Of a stretch of 64,000 bases of DNA, positions 27,388 through 37,280 are shown piece after piece; positions within the stretch are counted from its first letter, which is position 1; each line of letters starts with the position of its first letter. Under the pieces are notes generated by a model. The model did no database searches, had not been told where the DNA came from, and worked only from the letters and a program-made list of their open reading frames with translations. Made by a program: the position numbers and the translations under genes. This DNA comes from an uncultured Tolumonas sp. (GTDB lineage Bacteria > Pseudomonadota > Gammaproteobacteria > Enterobacterales > Aeromonadaceae): assembly GCF_963678185.1 (NCBI RefSeq), contig NZ_OY782757.1:3483501-3547500 (forward strand). The letters are read 5' to 3'.

Positions 27388-27480
27388 TCAAGAGATCGCA
27401 TAAAATAGCTGCGAAATTCCATTGCAGGGGGCGGTTAGCCTCCGGTATAAAGAAGCCCTTCATGGAGGGTTATCGCAGCA

Positions 27481-28584
27481 ATGAAAAGCAAAACCATCGT
27501 CGTCAAGCTGGGCACCAGCATTCTTACCGGCGGCACACGTAAACTGGATCAAGCTCATATGGTTGAGTTGGTTCGTCAGTGTGCTGCTTTGCATCGTCAT
27601 GGGCATCAAGTCGTGGTTGTTACCTCTGGCGCTATCGCCGCAGGTCGTGAGAAGTTGGGTTACCCCGATCTTCCCCCCACTATGCCCAACAAACAGATGC
27701 TGGCGGCGGTGGGGCAATGTCACCTGATGCAAGTGTGGCAAAACCTGTTCAGTATCTATGGTTTGCAGATCGGCCAGTTGTTGCTGACCCGTGCCGATCT
27801 GGAAGATCGCGAACGTTATCTGAACGCACGCGACACGCTGCAGACACTGCTGCATAACCGCATTATTCCTGTTATTAACGAAAATGATGCAGTCGCGATT
27901 GCCGAAATTAAGGTCGGTGATAATGACAACCTGTCTGCGCGCGCTGCTATTTTGGCCGATGCAGATCTGTTAATTCTGCTGACTGACCAGAAAGGATTGT
28001 TTACCGCCGATCCGCGCACCAACCCGGATGCGACATTGATTGAAGAAGTCACTGAAATCACCGATCAACTGCGTAGTCTCGCTGGTGACAGCGTGAGTGG
28101 TCTGGGTACTGGTGGCATGTCGACGAAACTGCAAGCCGCCGATATCGCTTGCCGTGCTGGTATTGAAGTGGTGATCGCCAGTGGTAAAACACCGGAAGTA
28201 GTCGGTCGTCTGGCAAATAATGAAAAAGTCGGCACCCGCTTTAAAGCACAAGCTAATCCGTTGGAAGGTCGCAAGAGCTGGATTTTAGCTGGTCCGCAGT
28301 CGCACGGTGAAATTCACATTGATGCCGGTGCAGTGAAAGCGGTGCATGACAAAGGCTCGAGCCTGTTGCCAAAAGGCATCACGCAAATTGTCGGTGAATT
28401 CGGTCGCGGTGAAGCCGTGCGCATCATTACACCGGACGGCAAAGAGTTGGCTCGCGGCATTACGCGCTATACTGCTGATGAATTAGCCCGTGTGCGTGGT
28501 CATCATTCGGATGAAATTGAAGCTTGCTTAGGTTATGGCTATGGTCCGGTGGCAATCCACCGTGACGATATGGTCTTGCTGTAA
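27481..28584 (+). CDS. proB: glutamate 5-kinase
   Basis: This 367-residue enzyme phosphorylates glutamate as the first step of proline synthesis. The amino-acid-kinase domain shows [49 protein letters not shown] and [15 protein letters not shown]. The C-terminal PUA domain starts near residue 275. Proline feedback inhibition is expected from the family. GGAGGG lies about 11 bases before the ATG. proA begins 12 bases after the stop, so proBA is an operon. Confidence 0.96.
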   Translation: MKSKTIVVKLGTSILTGGTRKLDQAHMVELVRQCAALHRHGHQVVVVTSGAIAAGREKLGYPDLPPTMPNKQMLAAVGQCHLMQVWQNLFSIYGLQIGQLLLTRADLEDRERYLNARDTLQTLLHNRIIPVINENDAVAIAEIKVGDNDNLSARAAILADADLLILLTDQKGLFTADPRTNPDATLIEEVTEITDQLRSLAGDSVSGLGTGGMSTKLQAADIACRAGIEVVIASGKTPEVVGRLANNEKVGTRFKAQANPLEGRKSWILAGPQSHGEIHIDAGAVKAVHDKGSSLLPKGITQIVGEFGRGEAVRIITPDGKELARGITRYTADELARVRGHHSDEIEACLGYGYGPVAIHRDDMVLL

Positions 28585-28596
28585 AGGAGAATGAAC

Positions 28597-29856
28597 ATGA
28601 GTTTATTAGCAATGGGCAAGGCCGCCCGCGATGCCTCGTTTGAATTAGCTATTGCCGCCACCGCCCGTAAAAATCAGGCATTGCTGGCAATGGCCGATGA
28701 GCTGGAATTGCAGCAGGATGTGATCCTAGCTGCGAACGCCAAAGACATTGAAGCGGGCCGTGCGTCAGGGTTAACCGATGCTCTGCTCGACCGTCTGCTA
28801 CTGAATGAATCACGTCTGGCCGGTATTGTTGCCGATGTGCGCAAAGTGGTGACACTGGATGATCCGGTTGGCGCTGAAATTGACAGCCGCGTGCTGGAAA
28901 ATGGCATGCGTCTGTCGCGTCGTCGCGTACCAATTGGCGTGATTGGCGTTATTTATGAAGCGCGCCCGAATGTCACGATTGATATCGCCGCACTGTGTCT
29001 GAAAACGGGTAACGCCAGCATTTTGCGTGGTGGTCGTGAGACGTTTCATTCCAACATGGCGTTGGTGCAAGTCATTCAGGCGGCATTGGCCAAGAGTGGT
29101 TTGCCAGCAGCATCCGTGCAATACATTGAAAGCCCTGATCGAGCTTTGGTGAGCGAACTGCTGACCATGGATCAATACGTCGATATGATCATCCCCCGTG
29201 GTGGCGCGAACTTGCATCGTCTGTGTAAAGATCAAAGCACGATTCCGGTGATCATCGGCGGTTTTGGTGTCAGCCACTTATACGTGGATGAAAGCGCTGA
29301 TCTGGTACGTGCGATTGATGTGATTGATAACGCAAAAGTACAGCGTCCATCCGCCTGTAATTCGCTGGATACCTTGCTGCTGAATGAAAAGATTGCCGCC
29401 AAAATTGCACCAGCGTTAGTAGCACGGATGAATCAGCAGAAAGTGACGTTGGTGGCTGAACCGCAAGCGTTTGCTTTGTTGCAAGCGGCGGGAGCCAACC
29501 AATTACGTCAGGCGGGTGATGAAGATTTTGACACCGAATGGTTGAGTCTGACACTAGGCGTGAAAGTGGTGCCTGATGTTAAAGCGGCGATAGCTCACTT
29601 GCAGGAACATAACGCCTGCCACTCTGATGCGATCCTGACCAACGATTTACGCCATGCCGAGTTGTTTATCAACGGTGTCGGTTCAGCGGCGGTATATGTC
29701 AATGCATCAACCCGTTTTACTGACGGTGCGCAGTTTGGTTTAGGCGCTGAAGTGGCCGTTTCTACCCAGAAACTGCATGCCCGTGGCCCGATGGGGCTAA
29801 CCGAACTGACCAGTTACAAGTGGATCGGTCAGGCAGATTATTTGAGCCGCAGTTAA
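28597..29856 (+). CDS. proA: gamma-glutamyl phosphate reductase
   Basis: This 419-residue aldehyde-dehydrogenase-fold enzyme reduces gamma-glutamyl phosphate to the semialdehyde with NADPH. Landmarks are [41 protein letters not shown] and the catalytic cysteine in [13 protein letters not shown]. The C-terminal [20 protein letters not shown] is typical. ATG 28597 is chosen because AAGGAG is 6-8 bases upstream, whereas the ATG at 28591 is too close. Second gene of the proBA operon. Confidence 0.96.
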   Translation: MSLLAMGKAARDASFELAIAATARKNQALLAMADELELQQDVILAANAKDIEAGRASGLTDALLDRLLLNESRLAGIVADVRKVVTLDDPVGAEIDSRVLENGMRLSRRRVPIGVIGVIYEARPNVTIDIAALCLKTGNASILRGGRETFHSNMALVQVIQAALAKSGLPAASVQYIESPDRALVSELLTMDQYVDMIIPRGGANLHRLCKDQSTIPVIIGGFGVSHLYVDESADLVRAIDVIDNAKVQRPSACNSLDTLLLNEKIAAKIAPALVARMNQQKVTLVAEPQAFALLQAAGANQLRQAGDEDFDTEWLSLTLGVKVVPDVKAAIAHLQEHNACHSDAILTNDLRHAELFINGVGSAAVYVNASTRFTDGAQFGLGAEVAVSTQKLHARGPMGLTELTSYKWIGQADYLSRS

Positions 29857-29885
29857 GCATTATTGCCCAATAAATCGTTTTTCAA

Positions 29886-29919
29886 TAAAAAGCCACGCAG
29901 GAATCGCGTGGCTTTTTTC
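29886..29919 (+). terminator. terminator after proBA
   Basis: AAAAGCCACGC / GCGTGGCTTTT stem with T run. The A-rich left side means it may also serve the convergent chemoreceptor gene. Confidence 0.85.
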
Positions 29920-29932
29920 TTATGCTCTCAAA

Positions 29933-31957
29933 TCAATTCAGCATATTGGTCAGTTGATCCAAGGTATCCATTCTTTCATTAACACTTTCGGTGAGCGCAC
30001 TGGCTTCACGCAAGGCAGAAACCGCATAGACAATGGCCCCACTGGCTTTTTGGATGTCAGCAGAAACTTCCGCGAGCCGACTGTTGAAATTGTGTGTACT
30101 GCGGGCAAACTCATCGCCCGTTGAGCTGTTTTCGCCAATCAATTCTGAAATATCACCGACATTAACCACCAGCCCATGAATCGAATCATTGGTTTTTTTC
30201 AATGATTCCTGCGTAATTTGCGCCAGTTTCCGCACTTCCTCGGCGACTACCGCAAAACCACGACCATGTTCTCCAGCCCGCGCTGCTTCAATGGCGGCAT
30301 TTAATGCCAATAAGTTGGTTTGGTCGGCAATCTTATTGATGACATTTAAGATCTCTTTGATATTTTCAGTGCTGCTGTTTAGCGTCACGGTTTTTGGTTG
30401 AATGCTGTTACTCAGTTCTAGCAATGTATTTAATTGTTGTAAGTGTTTCGACAATGAACCGCCCAGTTGTAATACCTGTTGGCTGATATCCTGAACGTTG
30501 TGTTCAATATCCCCCAGTCGTGTTGTTAACGCAGGCATCAAAGAACGATAGTGTTCCAGTTGCTGAATAATTTCTTTGCGGATCTTACTGACAATATCAA
30601 TTTGTTTGATGTGTCGTTGCAGGCTGTAGTTTTGAAATTGAGCATATAAAATAGGGAACAGATCGACAGAATCATCCGAGAAATGCACGTCACGGTTTTC
30701 CAGTTGAAAGAAAAACAATGCCGTCAGTGTCTGGTTGATATTGACACCATACAGCTCACCGAACGTTGAAAAACCCGCCGTCGGGATCGCATCAAAACTA
30801 TGCACTTGCGCTAAACTTTGCTGGTTGTGCAGCCGCCGTAAAATACAATCATTTAAGATACCGCCGACAGGTTTGGCGTGTTGTTTGGTTGCCATAAATG
30901 CACGGAAATCCTGTTCGGTACGTTGGACTAAATCCTGTCGTTTAACCAGAAACAGCTGTTCCCCCATCGATAAGTCACAGAAAAAAGAGACCCGATCTTT
31001 TTCAAAATCAAAGCCGGCGATACTGCGAATAAACAGCTGGTCTTCGATCTCAATGGCGAAACTGTAATCTTCCAGCTGTCGTTCTAAATCATGGTTATTG
31101 CTGACACGAAAATGTTTTTTCAGCGCATCAATAAACGAGATCACATGATGATCATCTGTTAGCACAGATTTGACCCAGCGTTGTTCCTGCGAAGCTTCGG
31201 TGATTAAAAACGAAACGTTCTGCTTTTCAAAATTATGCGAGGTAAAAATAGCGTACCGATAGGCTGGATTAATTTTCATAAACGCAATCACGGCATGGCC
31301 TTGCTGGATCTGCTTGCCGTCATAAATATAAGTATTTTTAAAATCGAGTTTGCCACCGGCTGAACCGCCAATGAAGTGACAAGGAAAACGGCGGCTGCTG
31401 TAAACCGCTTCACTAAAAAAGGATTCTGAAGCGCTTAATCCGTCAAGAAAGGCCAACGCGACAGTATCATGATGTTCGATAGGGAACGGAATGGAGAGGC
31501 GAGCCAGTGATTGTGCTATACGTTGTACTCGATCATGATGTGACACGCTGATTTCGCCACGTTTTAGATCTTCATTATTCAGCGCCACACTGGTGATCAT
31601 CACTTGTTGCAGTAACCGCTGGTCAAATGCCTGTACCACTACGGTGTTCCAGCTACTACCCGTATCACAATAGAGCGAAGATGCCGTATCCGGCCGATGG
31701 CATAACTCGCCAGCGGTAGTCGTAGCCAGTAATTGGCATTTGGGCGCGTGGCTGTTCAGGTATTGTTTCAGCATCTGGCAGCACTGATTAAAATCGGTAT
31801 GTGGGCTGATATATGCGACCAAAAGTGCAGGTTCAGATCCTTTGGGTAGCCATTGCTGCAGATCTTGTGACAACTTCTGTGCATCAGAGCGTAAGACATG
31901 AACAACGGGTTGACTATTGGCGGTTTCTGCAACTTTTTTTCCAAAAAATGAAAACAT
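29933..31957 (-). CDS. soluble FIST-domain methyl-accepting chemotaxis protein
   Basis: This 674-residue protein has an N-terminal FIST domain (about residues 20-230, with TTAGE at 80-84 and FIGGSAGG near 196), a FIST C-terminal domain to about 400 (ending in [17 protein letters not shown]), a helical linker, and a chemoreceptor signalling domain. The kinase-control tip is intact ([35 protein letters not shown]; about 548-585). There is no membrane segment or HAMP domain, so it is a cytosolic receptor that should signal to CheA/CheW. FIST domains are sensory, with proposed small-molecule ligands and in NosP a heme for nitric oxide. No che genes are nearby. It stands alone between proBA and hpt. 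Confidence 0.88.
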   Translation of the reverse strand: MFSFFGKKVAETANSQPVVHVLRSDAQKLSQDLQQWLPKGSEPALLVAYISPHTDFNQCCQMLKQYLNSHAPKCQLLATTTAGELCHRPDTASSLYCDTGSSWNTVVVQAFDQRLLQQVMITSVALNNEDLKRGEISVSHHDRVQRIAQSLARLSIPFPIEHHDTVALAFLDGLSASESFFSEAVYSSRRFPCHFIGGSAGGKLDFKNTYIYDGKQIQQGHAVIAFMKINPAYRYAIFTSHNFEKQNVSFLITEASQEQRWVKSVLTDDHHVISFIDALKKHFRVSNNHDLERQLEDYSFAIEIEDQLFIRSIAGFDFEKDRVSFFCDLSMGEQLFLVKRQDLVQRTEQDFRAFMATKQHAKPVGGILNDCILRRLHNQQSLAQVHSFDAIPTAGFSTFGELYGVNINQTLTALFFFQLENRDVHFSDDSVDLFPILYAQFQNYSLQRHIKQIDIVSKIRKEIIQQLEHYRSLMPALTTRLGDIEHNVQDISQQVLQLGGSLSKHLQQLNTLLELSNSIQPKTVTLNSSTENIKEILNVINKIADQTNLLALNAAIEAARAGEHGRGFAVVAEEVRKLAQITQESLKKTNDSIHGLVVNVGDISELIGENSSTGDEFARSTHNFNSRLAEVSADIQKASGAIVYAVSALREASALTESVNERMDTLDQLTNMLN

Positions 31958-32144
31958 AGGCGCGTCCTAATTAATCGATTCAGCTTTGGTGCTCATTGCG
32001 GCTAACTGAATATGTATATAAGTAATTATTGTTATACCCATTATTTATAGAACAGTTCTGGCGACACAGATGTGCTTTCGCTCGGAATAATCAAAACTAA
32101 TAAATGATCCTGCTACGGTGACGATTTCCCGACTATAAACAGGC

Positions 32145-32150
32145 TATAAT
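32145..32150 (+). promoter_or_regulatory. -10 element of the hpt promoter
   Basis: A perfect TATAAT, 72 bases upstream of the hpt ATG. No convincing -35 hexamer is seen at the standard distance. The remainder of the 265-base divergent region holds no gene. Confidence 0.5.
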
Positions 32151-32222
32151 GCGCTATTACCACATTTTCTTTTTAAGATGCGGGATCACCCGCAGCCAAA
32201 CTCAGACAGGTAGATAGTCGTT

Positions 32223-32756
32223 ATGATGAAACACAAAATTGATGTGATGATCTCGGAAGAGGATGTTCAGGCCAAAGTGGCTGAACTGGGGCGTCAGATC
32301 ACCGCACATTATCAGGGAACCTCTGAGCTGGTTCTGGTGGGGTTATTGCGCGGTTCTTGTTTGTTTTTGGCTGATCTGAGCCGTCATATTGATCTGCCGG
32401 TGAGTCTCGATTTTATGACCGCATCTAGTTACGGCAACAGCACAACGACTTCTCGTGAAGTGCGTGTGCTGAAAGATTTGGATGATGAGATCAAAGGCAA
32501 AGATGTGTTGATCGTGGAAGACATCATCGACAGCGGTTTTACTTTAAGCAAAATCCGCGACATCATCGGTTTGCGCGAACCTAAATCACTGGCGATCTGT
32601 ACGCTGCTGAATAAACCGGCGCGCCGTGAAGTGCAAGTACCGGTCGAGTGGACCGGCTTTACCATTCCGGATGAATTTGTGGTGGGTTACGGCATCGATT
32701 ACGCCCAGCTGTACCGCAATCTGCGTTTTATCGGCAAAGTGATCCCGCAGGAATAA
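32223..32756 (+). CDS. hpt: hypoxanthine phosphoribosyltransferase
   Basis: This 177-residue purine salvage enzyme matches E. coli Hpt (178). It has [26 protein letters not shown], the PRPP loop [15 protein letters not shown], and [20 protein letters not shown]. It makes IMP (and GMP less well) from PRPP. Two tandem ATGs begin the gene and either could be used. It has its own promoter and terminator. In E. coli hpt is next to can and yadGH; here yadGH is 6.4 kb away beyond inserted genes. Confidence 0.95.
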   Translation: MMKHKIDVMISEEDVQAKVAELGRQITAHYQGTSELVLVGLLRGSCLFLADLSRHIDLPVSLDFMTASSYGNSTTTSREVRVLKDLDDEIKGKDVLIVEDIIDSGFTLSKIRDIIGLREPKSLAICTLLNKPARREVQVPVEWTGFTIPDEFVVGYGIDYAQLYRNLRFIGKVIPQE

Positions 32757-32796
32757 ACCATTGCTTGGTTAATTGTTTCGCAGAATTACAGACATC

Positions 32797-32846
32797 AAAG
32801 CCACCCAATTTGTTAGTAATAACGGCGGGTGGCTTTTTTATTTTTA
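32797..32846 (+). terminator. terminator after hpt
   Basis: AAAGCCACCC (32797-32806) pairs with GGGTGGCTTT (32827-32836), followed by a T-rich tract. Confidence 0.8.
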
Positions 32847-33121
32847 GCTGGCATATTAAAAAATTATAAATTAACAATTTTCCGTTCATTCATTCCGAAT
32901 AATTAACGTATTACGAAAGATACTCACAATTTTGAGAAAAATAATTAGTAAGAGAAGTTTATTGATTAAGATCATGCTTAATTAGTCTTTAGTTGATTAG
33001 TGTAATAAGATTGCTTGTTTGTGTAAAAATAGGTGAGTCTTAATGGCTAATCGAAGCACAGATACAGAGTAAAAACAGCGACTATAAAAATTAAAATTGA
33101 GAGGCTGGCTCGGGAAAAATA
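32847..33121 (+). promoter_or_regulatory. AT-rich upstream region of the CHASE-GGDEF gene, with FNR-like site
   Basis: This non-coding stretch is strikingly AT-rich. It contains TTGAT-TAAG-ATCAT (32962-32975), which matches 9 of 10 fixed bases of the FNR consensus TTGAT-N4-ATCAA and overlaps the inverted repeat ATTAAG-ATCATG-CTTAAT (32965-32982). A possible -10, TGTAAT (33001-33006), would place the FNR centre near -44, close to the class II position. No gene or other element was seen. Confidence 0.35.
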
Positions 33122-34738
33122 ATGAACAAACAAATATTAAATGAGAAACCAAAGCCGCTCTTTACTCACCGCATGTTATTGATTGTGATTATTGCTGCAT
33201 GGTTCGGACTTGTTGCACTAGCTGTTCATTTTCTGATAAATGAGCAAATTGGACAATTGCACCATGAGTTTGATGATGAAGCAAAGTCCATGCTTACGGA
33301 TGTTCAGATAAAACTGAATAACAATATAGCGGTTTTAACCGGGTTGTCTGCTTTCCTGCAAACGGTAGAGCAAAGTGATACTACGCTAACGACAAAATTT
33401 ACAGAGTCTATTGCTACTTCTTATCCATATATTTACATGATTGAGGTAGCCCGAAAAGTATCATTAACTGAACGTCACCATCTTGAGCAAGTGCTCCAAA
33501 AAGCTTGGCGGCCTAATTTTTCGATAAAAAGATTTTCCGATGTAACCCGGCGTAAATCGGTTGAAGTTGAATCTTCAACTGAAACCTGGCCAGTGCTCTT
33601 TATGTATCCTGATCTACCCCAGGCACAGTCAATATATGGGGTAGCACTAGAATCAGTCGATTTTCTCACTTACACCTTAGCTTCTGCTCATAAATCTGGA
33701 AAGCCAACAGCTTCACCAATGTTTACCTTATATGAAGGCGGTAGTGCCTATATTTTGTTGCAGGAAGTTAATCGGCCATCAAATCGTTTAAATTTTTCAG
33801 CCGATGGTCCTAATTTTTTTGGTAATAGTATGGCTGCCATGCTGGTTATTAAGACTGACTCGTTATTTATTAATCAGCAAAAACCTACTCAAGAGATTAA
33901 TTTTAAATATCGTGCCAATATGCCTGTTCCAGGTAAATCTCAGAATTTTATTTTTGAACATAAGGATCGTGTAAGTGGATTATTTGATCGCTTATTTCTT
34001 CCGGTCTTTCAGCTTGATTCGGAGATACATAATCCATCGCAACCGATGTTGTTAACTTTTTCGAAGCAGATGCTTTGGTCTGATTTATTGACACCGACAA
34101 ATATACTACTTATGGGACTGCTTGGTTTCTCATTGGTAGCAATAACTTGGATAACATTGCGGCATTTTCAAGAACTGGAAAGGTCTAAACAGCAACATGA
34201 ATATGCAGCTTATCTTGCTACTCATGATGTATTGACCGGATTGCCGAATCGTTTTCTTTTTACTGATCGGTATGAGCAAGCATTCAATAACTGGCAACGA
34301 AGTAATTCTTCTTTTGCTTTGGCTATGTTGGATTTGGATAAATTCAAGAATATCAACGATCAATATGGTCACGATGTTGGAGATGAGGTACTCAAAATCA
34401 CAGCAACGCGTATTAACCATGAATTACGCCCCAATGATACAGTTGCACGTTATGGCGGAGATGAATTCGTTGCTTTGCTAACAAATATCTCAGATACCAA
34501 GGATAGTCGATTAATTGGAGAAAGAATTTTAAGTGCTGTTTCAGAACCAATCCCAACGGCTGTAGGGCTTTTAAATATATCGTGCAGTATAGGTATCTCT
34601 ATCTGCCCTGAGCATGGTGAATCTATAGATGCCTTGAGAAAATCAGCTGATCAAGCATTGTATTCCTCCAAACAATTAGGGCGAAATAGAGTCTATATTT
34701 ATCAAAACGACTCACCTGACACGAACTTGGCAAGATAA
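33122..34738 (+). CDS. membrane diguanylate cyclase with CHASE sensor (CHASE-GGDEF)
   Basis: This 538-residue inner-membrane protein has a first membrane segment at about 17-41, a periplasmic CHASE-type sensor at about 45-300 (family-typical YPYIYMIEVARKV and YGVALESV), a second segment at about 323-343, and a GGDEF domain. The active site is GGDEF at 445-449, with the inhibitory I-site RPND five residues earlier. It should make cyclic di-GMP in response to a periplasmic signal and be product-inhibited. Base composition is low: hand-counted 60-base lines have 20 and 24 G+C, against about 32 in housekeeping genes. This suggests transfer. It sits between terminators, alone. Confidence 0.87.
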   Translation: MNKQILNEKPKPLFTHRMLLIVIIAAWFGLVALAVHFLINEQIGQLHHEFDDEAKSMLTDVQIKLNNNIAVLTGLSAFLQTVEQSDTTLTTKFTESIATSYPYIYMIEVARKVSLTERHHLEQVLQKAWRPNFSIKRFSDVTRRKSVEVESSTETWPVLFMYPDLPQAQSIYGVALESVDFLTYTLASAHKSGKPTASPMFTLYEGGSAYILLQEVNRPSNRLNFSADGPNFFGNSMAAMLVIKTDSLFINQQKPTQEINFKYRANMPVPGKSQNFIFEHKDRVSGLFDRLFLPVFQLDSEIHNPSQPMLLTFSKQMLWSDLLTPTNILLMGLLGFSLVAITWITLRHFQELERSKQQHEYAAYLATHDVLTGLPNRFLFTDRYEQAFNNWQRSNSSFALAMLDLDKFKNINDQYGHDVGDEVLKITATRINHELRPNDTVARYGGDEFVALLTNISDTKDSRLIGERILSAVSEPIPTAVGLLNISCSIGISICPEHGESIDALRKSADQALYSSKQLGRNRVYIYQNDSPDTNLAR

Positions 34739-34761
34739 CTTCATTGAATTAATTTGCTAAT

Positions 34762-34787
34762 AATAAGCCACTAAAAAGTGGCTTATT
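34762..34787. terminator. bidirectional terminator between CHASE-GGDEF and scrR
   Basis: A perfect 11-bp stem, AATAAGCCACT-aaaa-AGTGGCTTATT, between convergent genes. It overlaps the scrR stop codon. Confidence 0.7.
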
Positions 34788-35844
34788 ATTTACGCAGAAA
34801 ATCAGCAGCCATTAGTTTGCTTAATCGACGCGATTCAGGATGGCGCCAGCGGATACGGGCCGGGATGGTTTGTGTCACCGGCGATGTCAGCGGTTTGTCT
34901 TCCATCAAGGCCATTAGCATGGTGAAGGCATTGAAGGCGAGGGCGGTGTAATCCTGAGCGATACTGTCGACATGCAGCGGCATAAAATCCAACAACTCAT
35001 GATCATCAAAACTGGCCAGTTGCAAACCTTGTTGCATCTCCGGGTTTTGATTCAGGTATTGCAGTACACCTTCCAACAGCGAGAATGAGGCGGTGAATAA
35101 CGCTTTAGGTGGACGCCCTAATTCATTGCAGACCTCTTCCATCATGTCATAACCCGAATACGAGAGATAATTGCGCTGGCGGATCCATTCCGGGCGCACA
35201 ATGACCTGCGCATGTTGCAAGCCCTGCTTATAGCCGGTCAGCCGTTGTTTGCTCGGTGTCAGGCTTGGTTCACCGCCAAAGTAGTACACTTCTTCCGGCG
35301 ATTGGGTCGCTAATACCTGGATCAGATTGGCGGTAGCCGTAGTGGCATCGGTCATGATCAGCGGCAAGCTGGAGTCACCAATCTGACGACCGAGCTGCAC
35401 CACTGGGACATAACTGTGGATCTTGCTATACGCTTCGTCGCTGGTATTGCTTGAGATAACAATTAAACCATCAACCTGACGTTGTAGCAGATTATTAACC
35501 ACCACACGCTCTTGTTCCGGATCTTCATCGGAACAAGCGATGATGATTTGAATCCCTGCATTTCGAAACAGCGATTCCAGCTCTTTAGCCAGACTGGCGT
35601 TGGTGAACTGTGTTAAGAAGGGGAGTACCAAACCAATTGTGTGGCTGCGTGATGAGCGTAACGCACGGGCATGAAAACTGGGTTGATAGCGGTGCTCTTC
35701 AGCTATTGCCAGTATGCGTTGCTGGGTATCTTCCGATACCCGGTATTCATCGCCTTTGCCATTCAATACCAAACTAGCGGTCGCCTTAGAGACGCCCGCT
35801 AGTTCTGCGATGTTACTGATAGTAATACGGTTTGGTTGTTTCAC
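34786..35844 (-). CDS. scrR: LacI-family sucrose operon repressor ScrR
   Basis: This is a LacI/GalR repressor of 352 residues. The helix-turn-helix is ITISNIAELAGVSKATASLVLNGKG, followed by the hinge and a periplasmic-binding-like effector domain (HTIGLVLPFLTQF, RQVDGLIVIS, FTASFSLLEGVLQYL, LASFDDHELLDFMP). It resembles enterobacterial ScrR throughout. The frame is open to 35982, but GTG at 35842-35844 gives MKQPNRITISNIAEL, aligned with known ScrR starts (MKTKRVTIKDIAEQ), has GGA upstream, and removes overlap with scrB. It is last in the minus-strand run scrA-scrB-scrR and should bind the operators upstream of scrA. Confidence 0.85.
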   Translation of the reverse strand: MKQPNRITISNIAELAGVSKATASLVLNGKGDEYRVSEDTQQRILAIAEEHRYQPSFHARALRSSRSHTIGLVLPFLTQFTNASLAKELESLFRNAGIQIIIACSDEDPEQERVVVNNLLQRQVDGLIVISSNTSDEAYSKIHSYVPVVQLGRQIGDSSLPLIMTDATTATANLIQVLATQSPEEVYYFGGEPSLTPSKQRLTGYKQGLQHAQVIVRPEWIRQRNYLSYSGYDMMEEVCNELGRPPKALFTASFSLLEGVLQYLNQNPEMQQGLQLASFDDHELLDFMPLHVDSIAQDYTALAFNAFTMLMALMEDKPLTSPVTQTIPARIRWRHPESRRLSKLMAADFLRK

Positions 35845-35870
35845 GTCAGATCCGATAGCGGGAAGCTTTT

Positions 35871-37280
35871 TTATTCTATCACGCATGCCGACAACAACCA
35901 GTGATGAATTGAGAGAGCTCCTGCCCCTGCAAAGCGTAAACTTTTTTGGGTTGGATCCGGGAAGTAACGCGCGGTCATACACGCTTCGCCATTATTGATA
36001 AATAACTCTAATGACGAGCTATCAAGCAACAACTGCACTGATTTTAATTCACCAAACCAATACCGCGATTCTGTTTCTTGGGTATGCCAATTCAAGCGGC
36101 TCAGCTTCAGACATTCACCATCCCAATCTAGGGTGGCATTCTCTCGCAACGATAATGAGAATTGCCCGGCAACACTTATCAACAGTTCGGCCGAGATAGC
36201 GTCAAACAACGGTGCTTCACTGGCAGTTCCTTGCCATGTGGTCCCCGAACCTTGTCGCAGCTGTTGCAATTCTTCGGCAGGTTGCTGGTATAGCTGACCA
36301 TCACGCAAGAACAGCTCACGCGGGCAGGTCATACAATCAACCCAACCATATTTTATGGTGGGTTGTGTATCCCCATCCGGCATGCCCAACCAGCCATACA
36401 TTAAACGGCGGCCATCAGCGGTTTCGGTGGTTTGTGGTGCGTAAAACTCAAAGCCCAGATCCAACTCGAAAAACTCACCATGTGGGAATGTACCGTGCTG
36501 GTAATCCAGTTCACCGACAAAATAACCACATTGGTGCTGATTGAGATAACGGTATTGTTCGGCGGCTAAGCCTTGTGGGCAACAGAGCAACACGTCGTGA
36601 TCGTCCAGATGAAACAGATCCGGACATTCCCACATATAACCGAATTCTTTCAGGCCATTAAGATGAGTGCCGGCAATTTCACTGACTAATTGCCACTGTT
36701 GCAGGTTGCTACTGCGATAAAACAGCACTTTACCTTTGATCTCGGGTGTTTGTGCCGCTAACACCATGTACCACAACCCATCGTGTTGCCACACTTTCGG
36801 ATCACGCACATGACCGGTGTAACCTTCAGGAAGCGGAATAACCGGCCCCAGTTTCTGGTAAGTGCCGTCAGGCATTTCCTCTGCCAGACACTGATAGGCG
36901 GTTCGGGAGCCGTCGGCATATTTGACATTACCGGTGTAGAGCAGCGTAATTTTGTCGTTGTTAAATACGGCGGAACCGGAATAACAACCGTTAATTTCAT
37001 ACTCTTCGGTTGGTAACAGTGCGACCGGTTCATGACGCCAGTGCACTAAATCTGCCGAACTCCAGTGGCCCCACCAGCTGGCACTTGGGCGGCAAGCCAG
37101 CGGGTTCCATTGATAGAACAGATGGTATCGGTCATGCGCCTGGATAAAACCATTCGGGTCATTGAGTCGGCCTACGACGGGCGCCAGATGCCAGTGCGGG
37201 CGATGCGGGTCACTGGCAGCAATAAGTTGCCCGGTCATTAACGACCGGGCGAGTTGTTTCAGTAAAGAAACTTCAGACAT
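35871..37280 (-). CDS. scrB: sucrose-6-phosphate hydrolase (GH32)
   Basis: This 469-residue GH32 enzyme has the nucleophile D41 in RLNDPNG, the transition-state RDP (VRDPKVW) and the acid/base glutamate in MWECPDLF. Substrate loops FYQWNP and GCYSGSAV are also present. A C-terminal beta-sandwich follows. Adjacent to a sucrose PTS permease, it should split sucrose-6-phosphate into glucose-6-phosphate and fructose in the cytosol; free-sucrose hydrolase (CscA type) is the less likely alternative. Its ATG shares a base with the scrA stop (TAATG), which indicates translational coupling. Confidence 0.92.
   Translation of the reverse strand: MSEVSLLKQLARSLMTGQLIAASDPHRPHWHLAPVVGRLNDPNGFIQAHDRYHLFYQWNPLACRPSASWWGHWSSADLVHWRHEPVALLPTEEYEINGCYSGSAVFNNDKITLLYTGNVKYADGSRTAYQCLAEEMPDGTYQKLGPVIPLPEGYTGHVRDPKVWQHDGLWYMVLAAQTPEIKGKVLFYRSSNLQQWQLVSEIAGTHLNGLKEFGYMWECPDLFHLDDHDVLLCCPQGLAAEQYRYLNQHQCGYFVGELDYQHGTFPHGEFFELDLGFEFYAPQTTETADGRRLMYGWLGMPDGDTQPTIKYGWVDCMTCPRELFLRDGQLYQQPAEELQQLRQGSGTTWQGTASEAPLFDAISAELLISVAGQFSLSLRENATLDWDGECLKLSRLNWHTQETESRYWFGELKSVQLLLDSSSLELFINNGEACMTARYFPDPTQKSLRFAGAGALSIHHWLLSACVIE

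Noticed and set aside
33122..34738. An EAL phosphodiesterase domain in the CHASE-GGDEF protein
   Set aside because: The protein ends about 90 residues after the GGDEF motif, with no room for or trace of an EAL domain.
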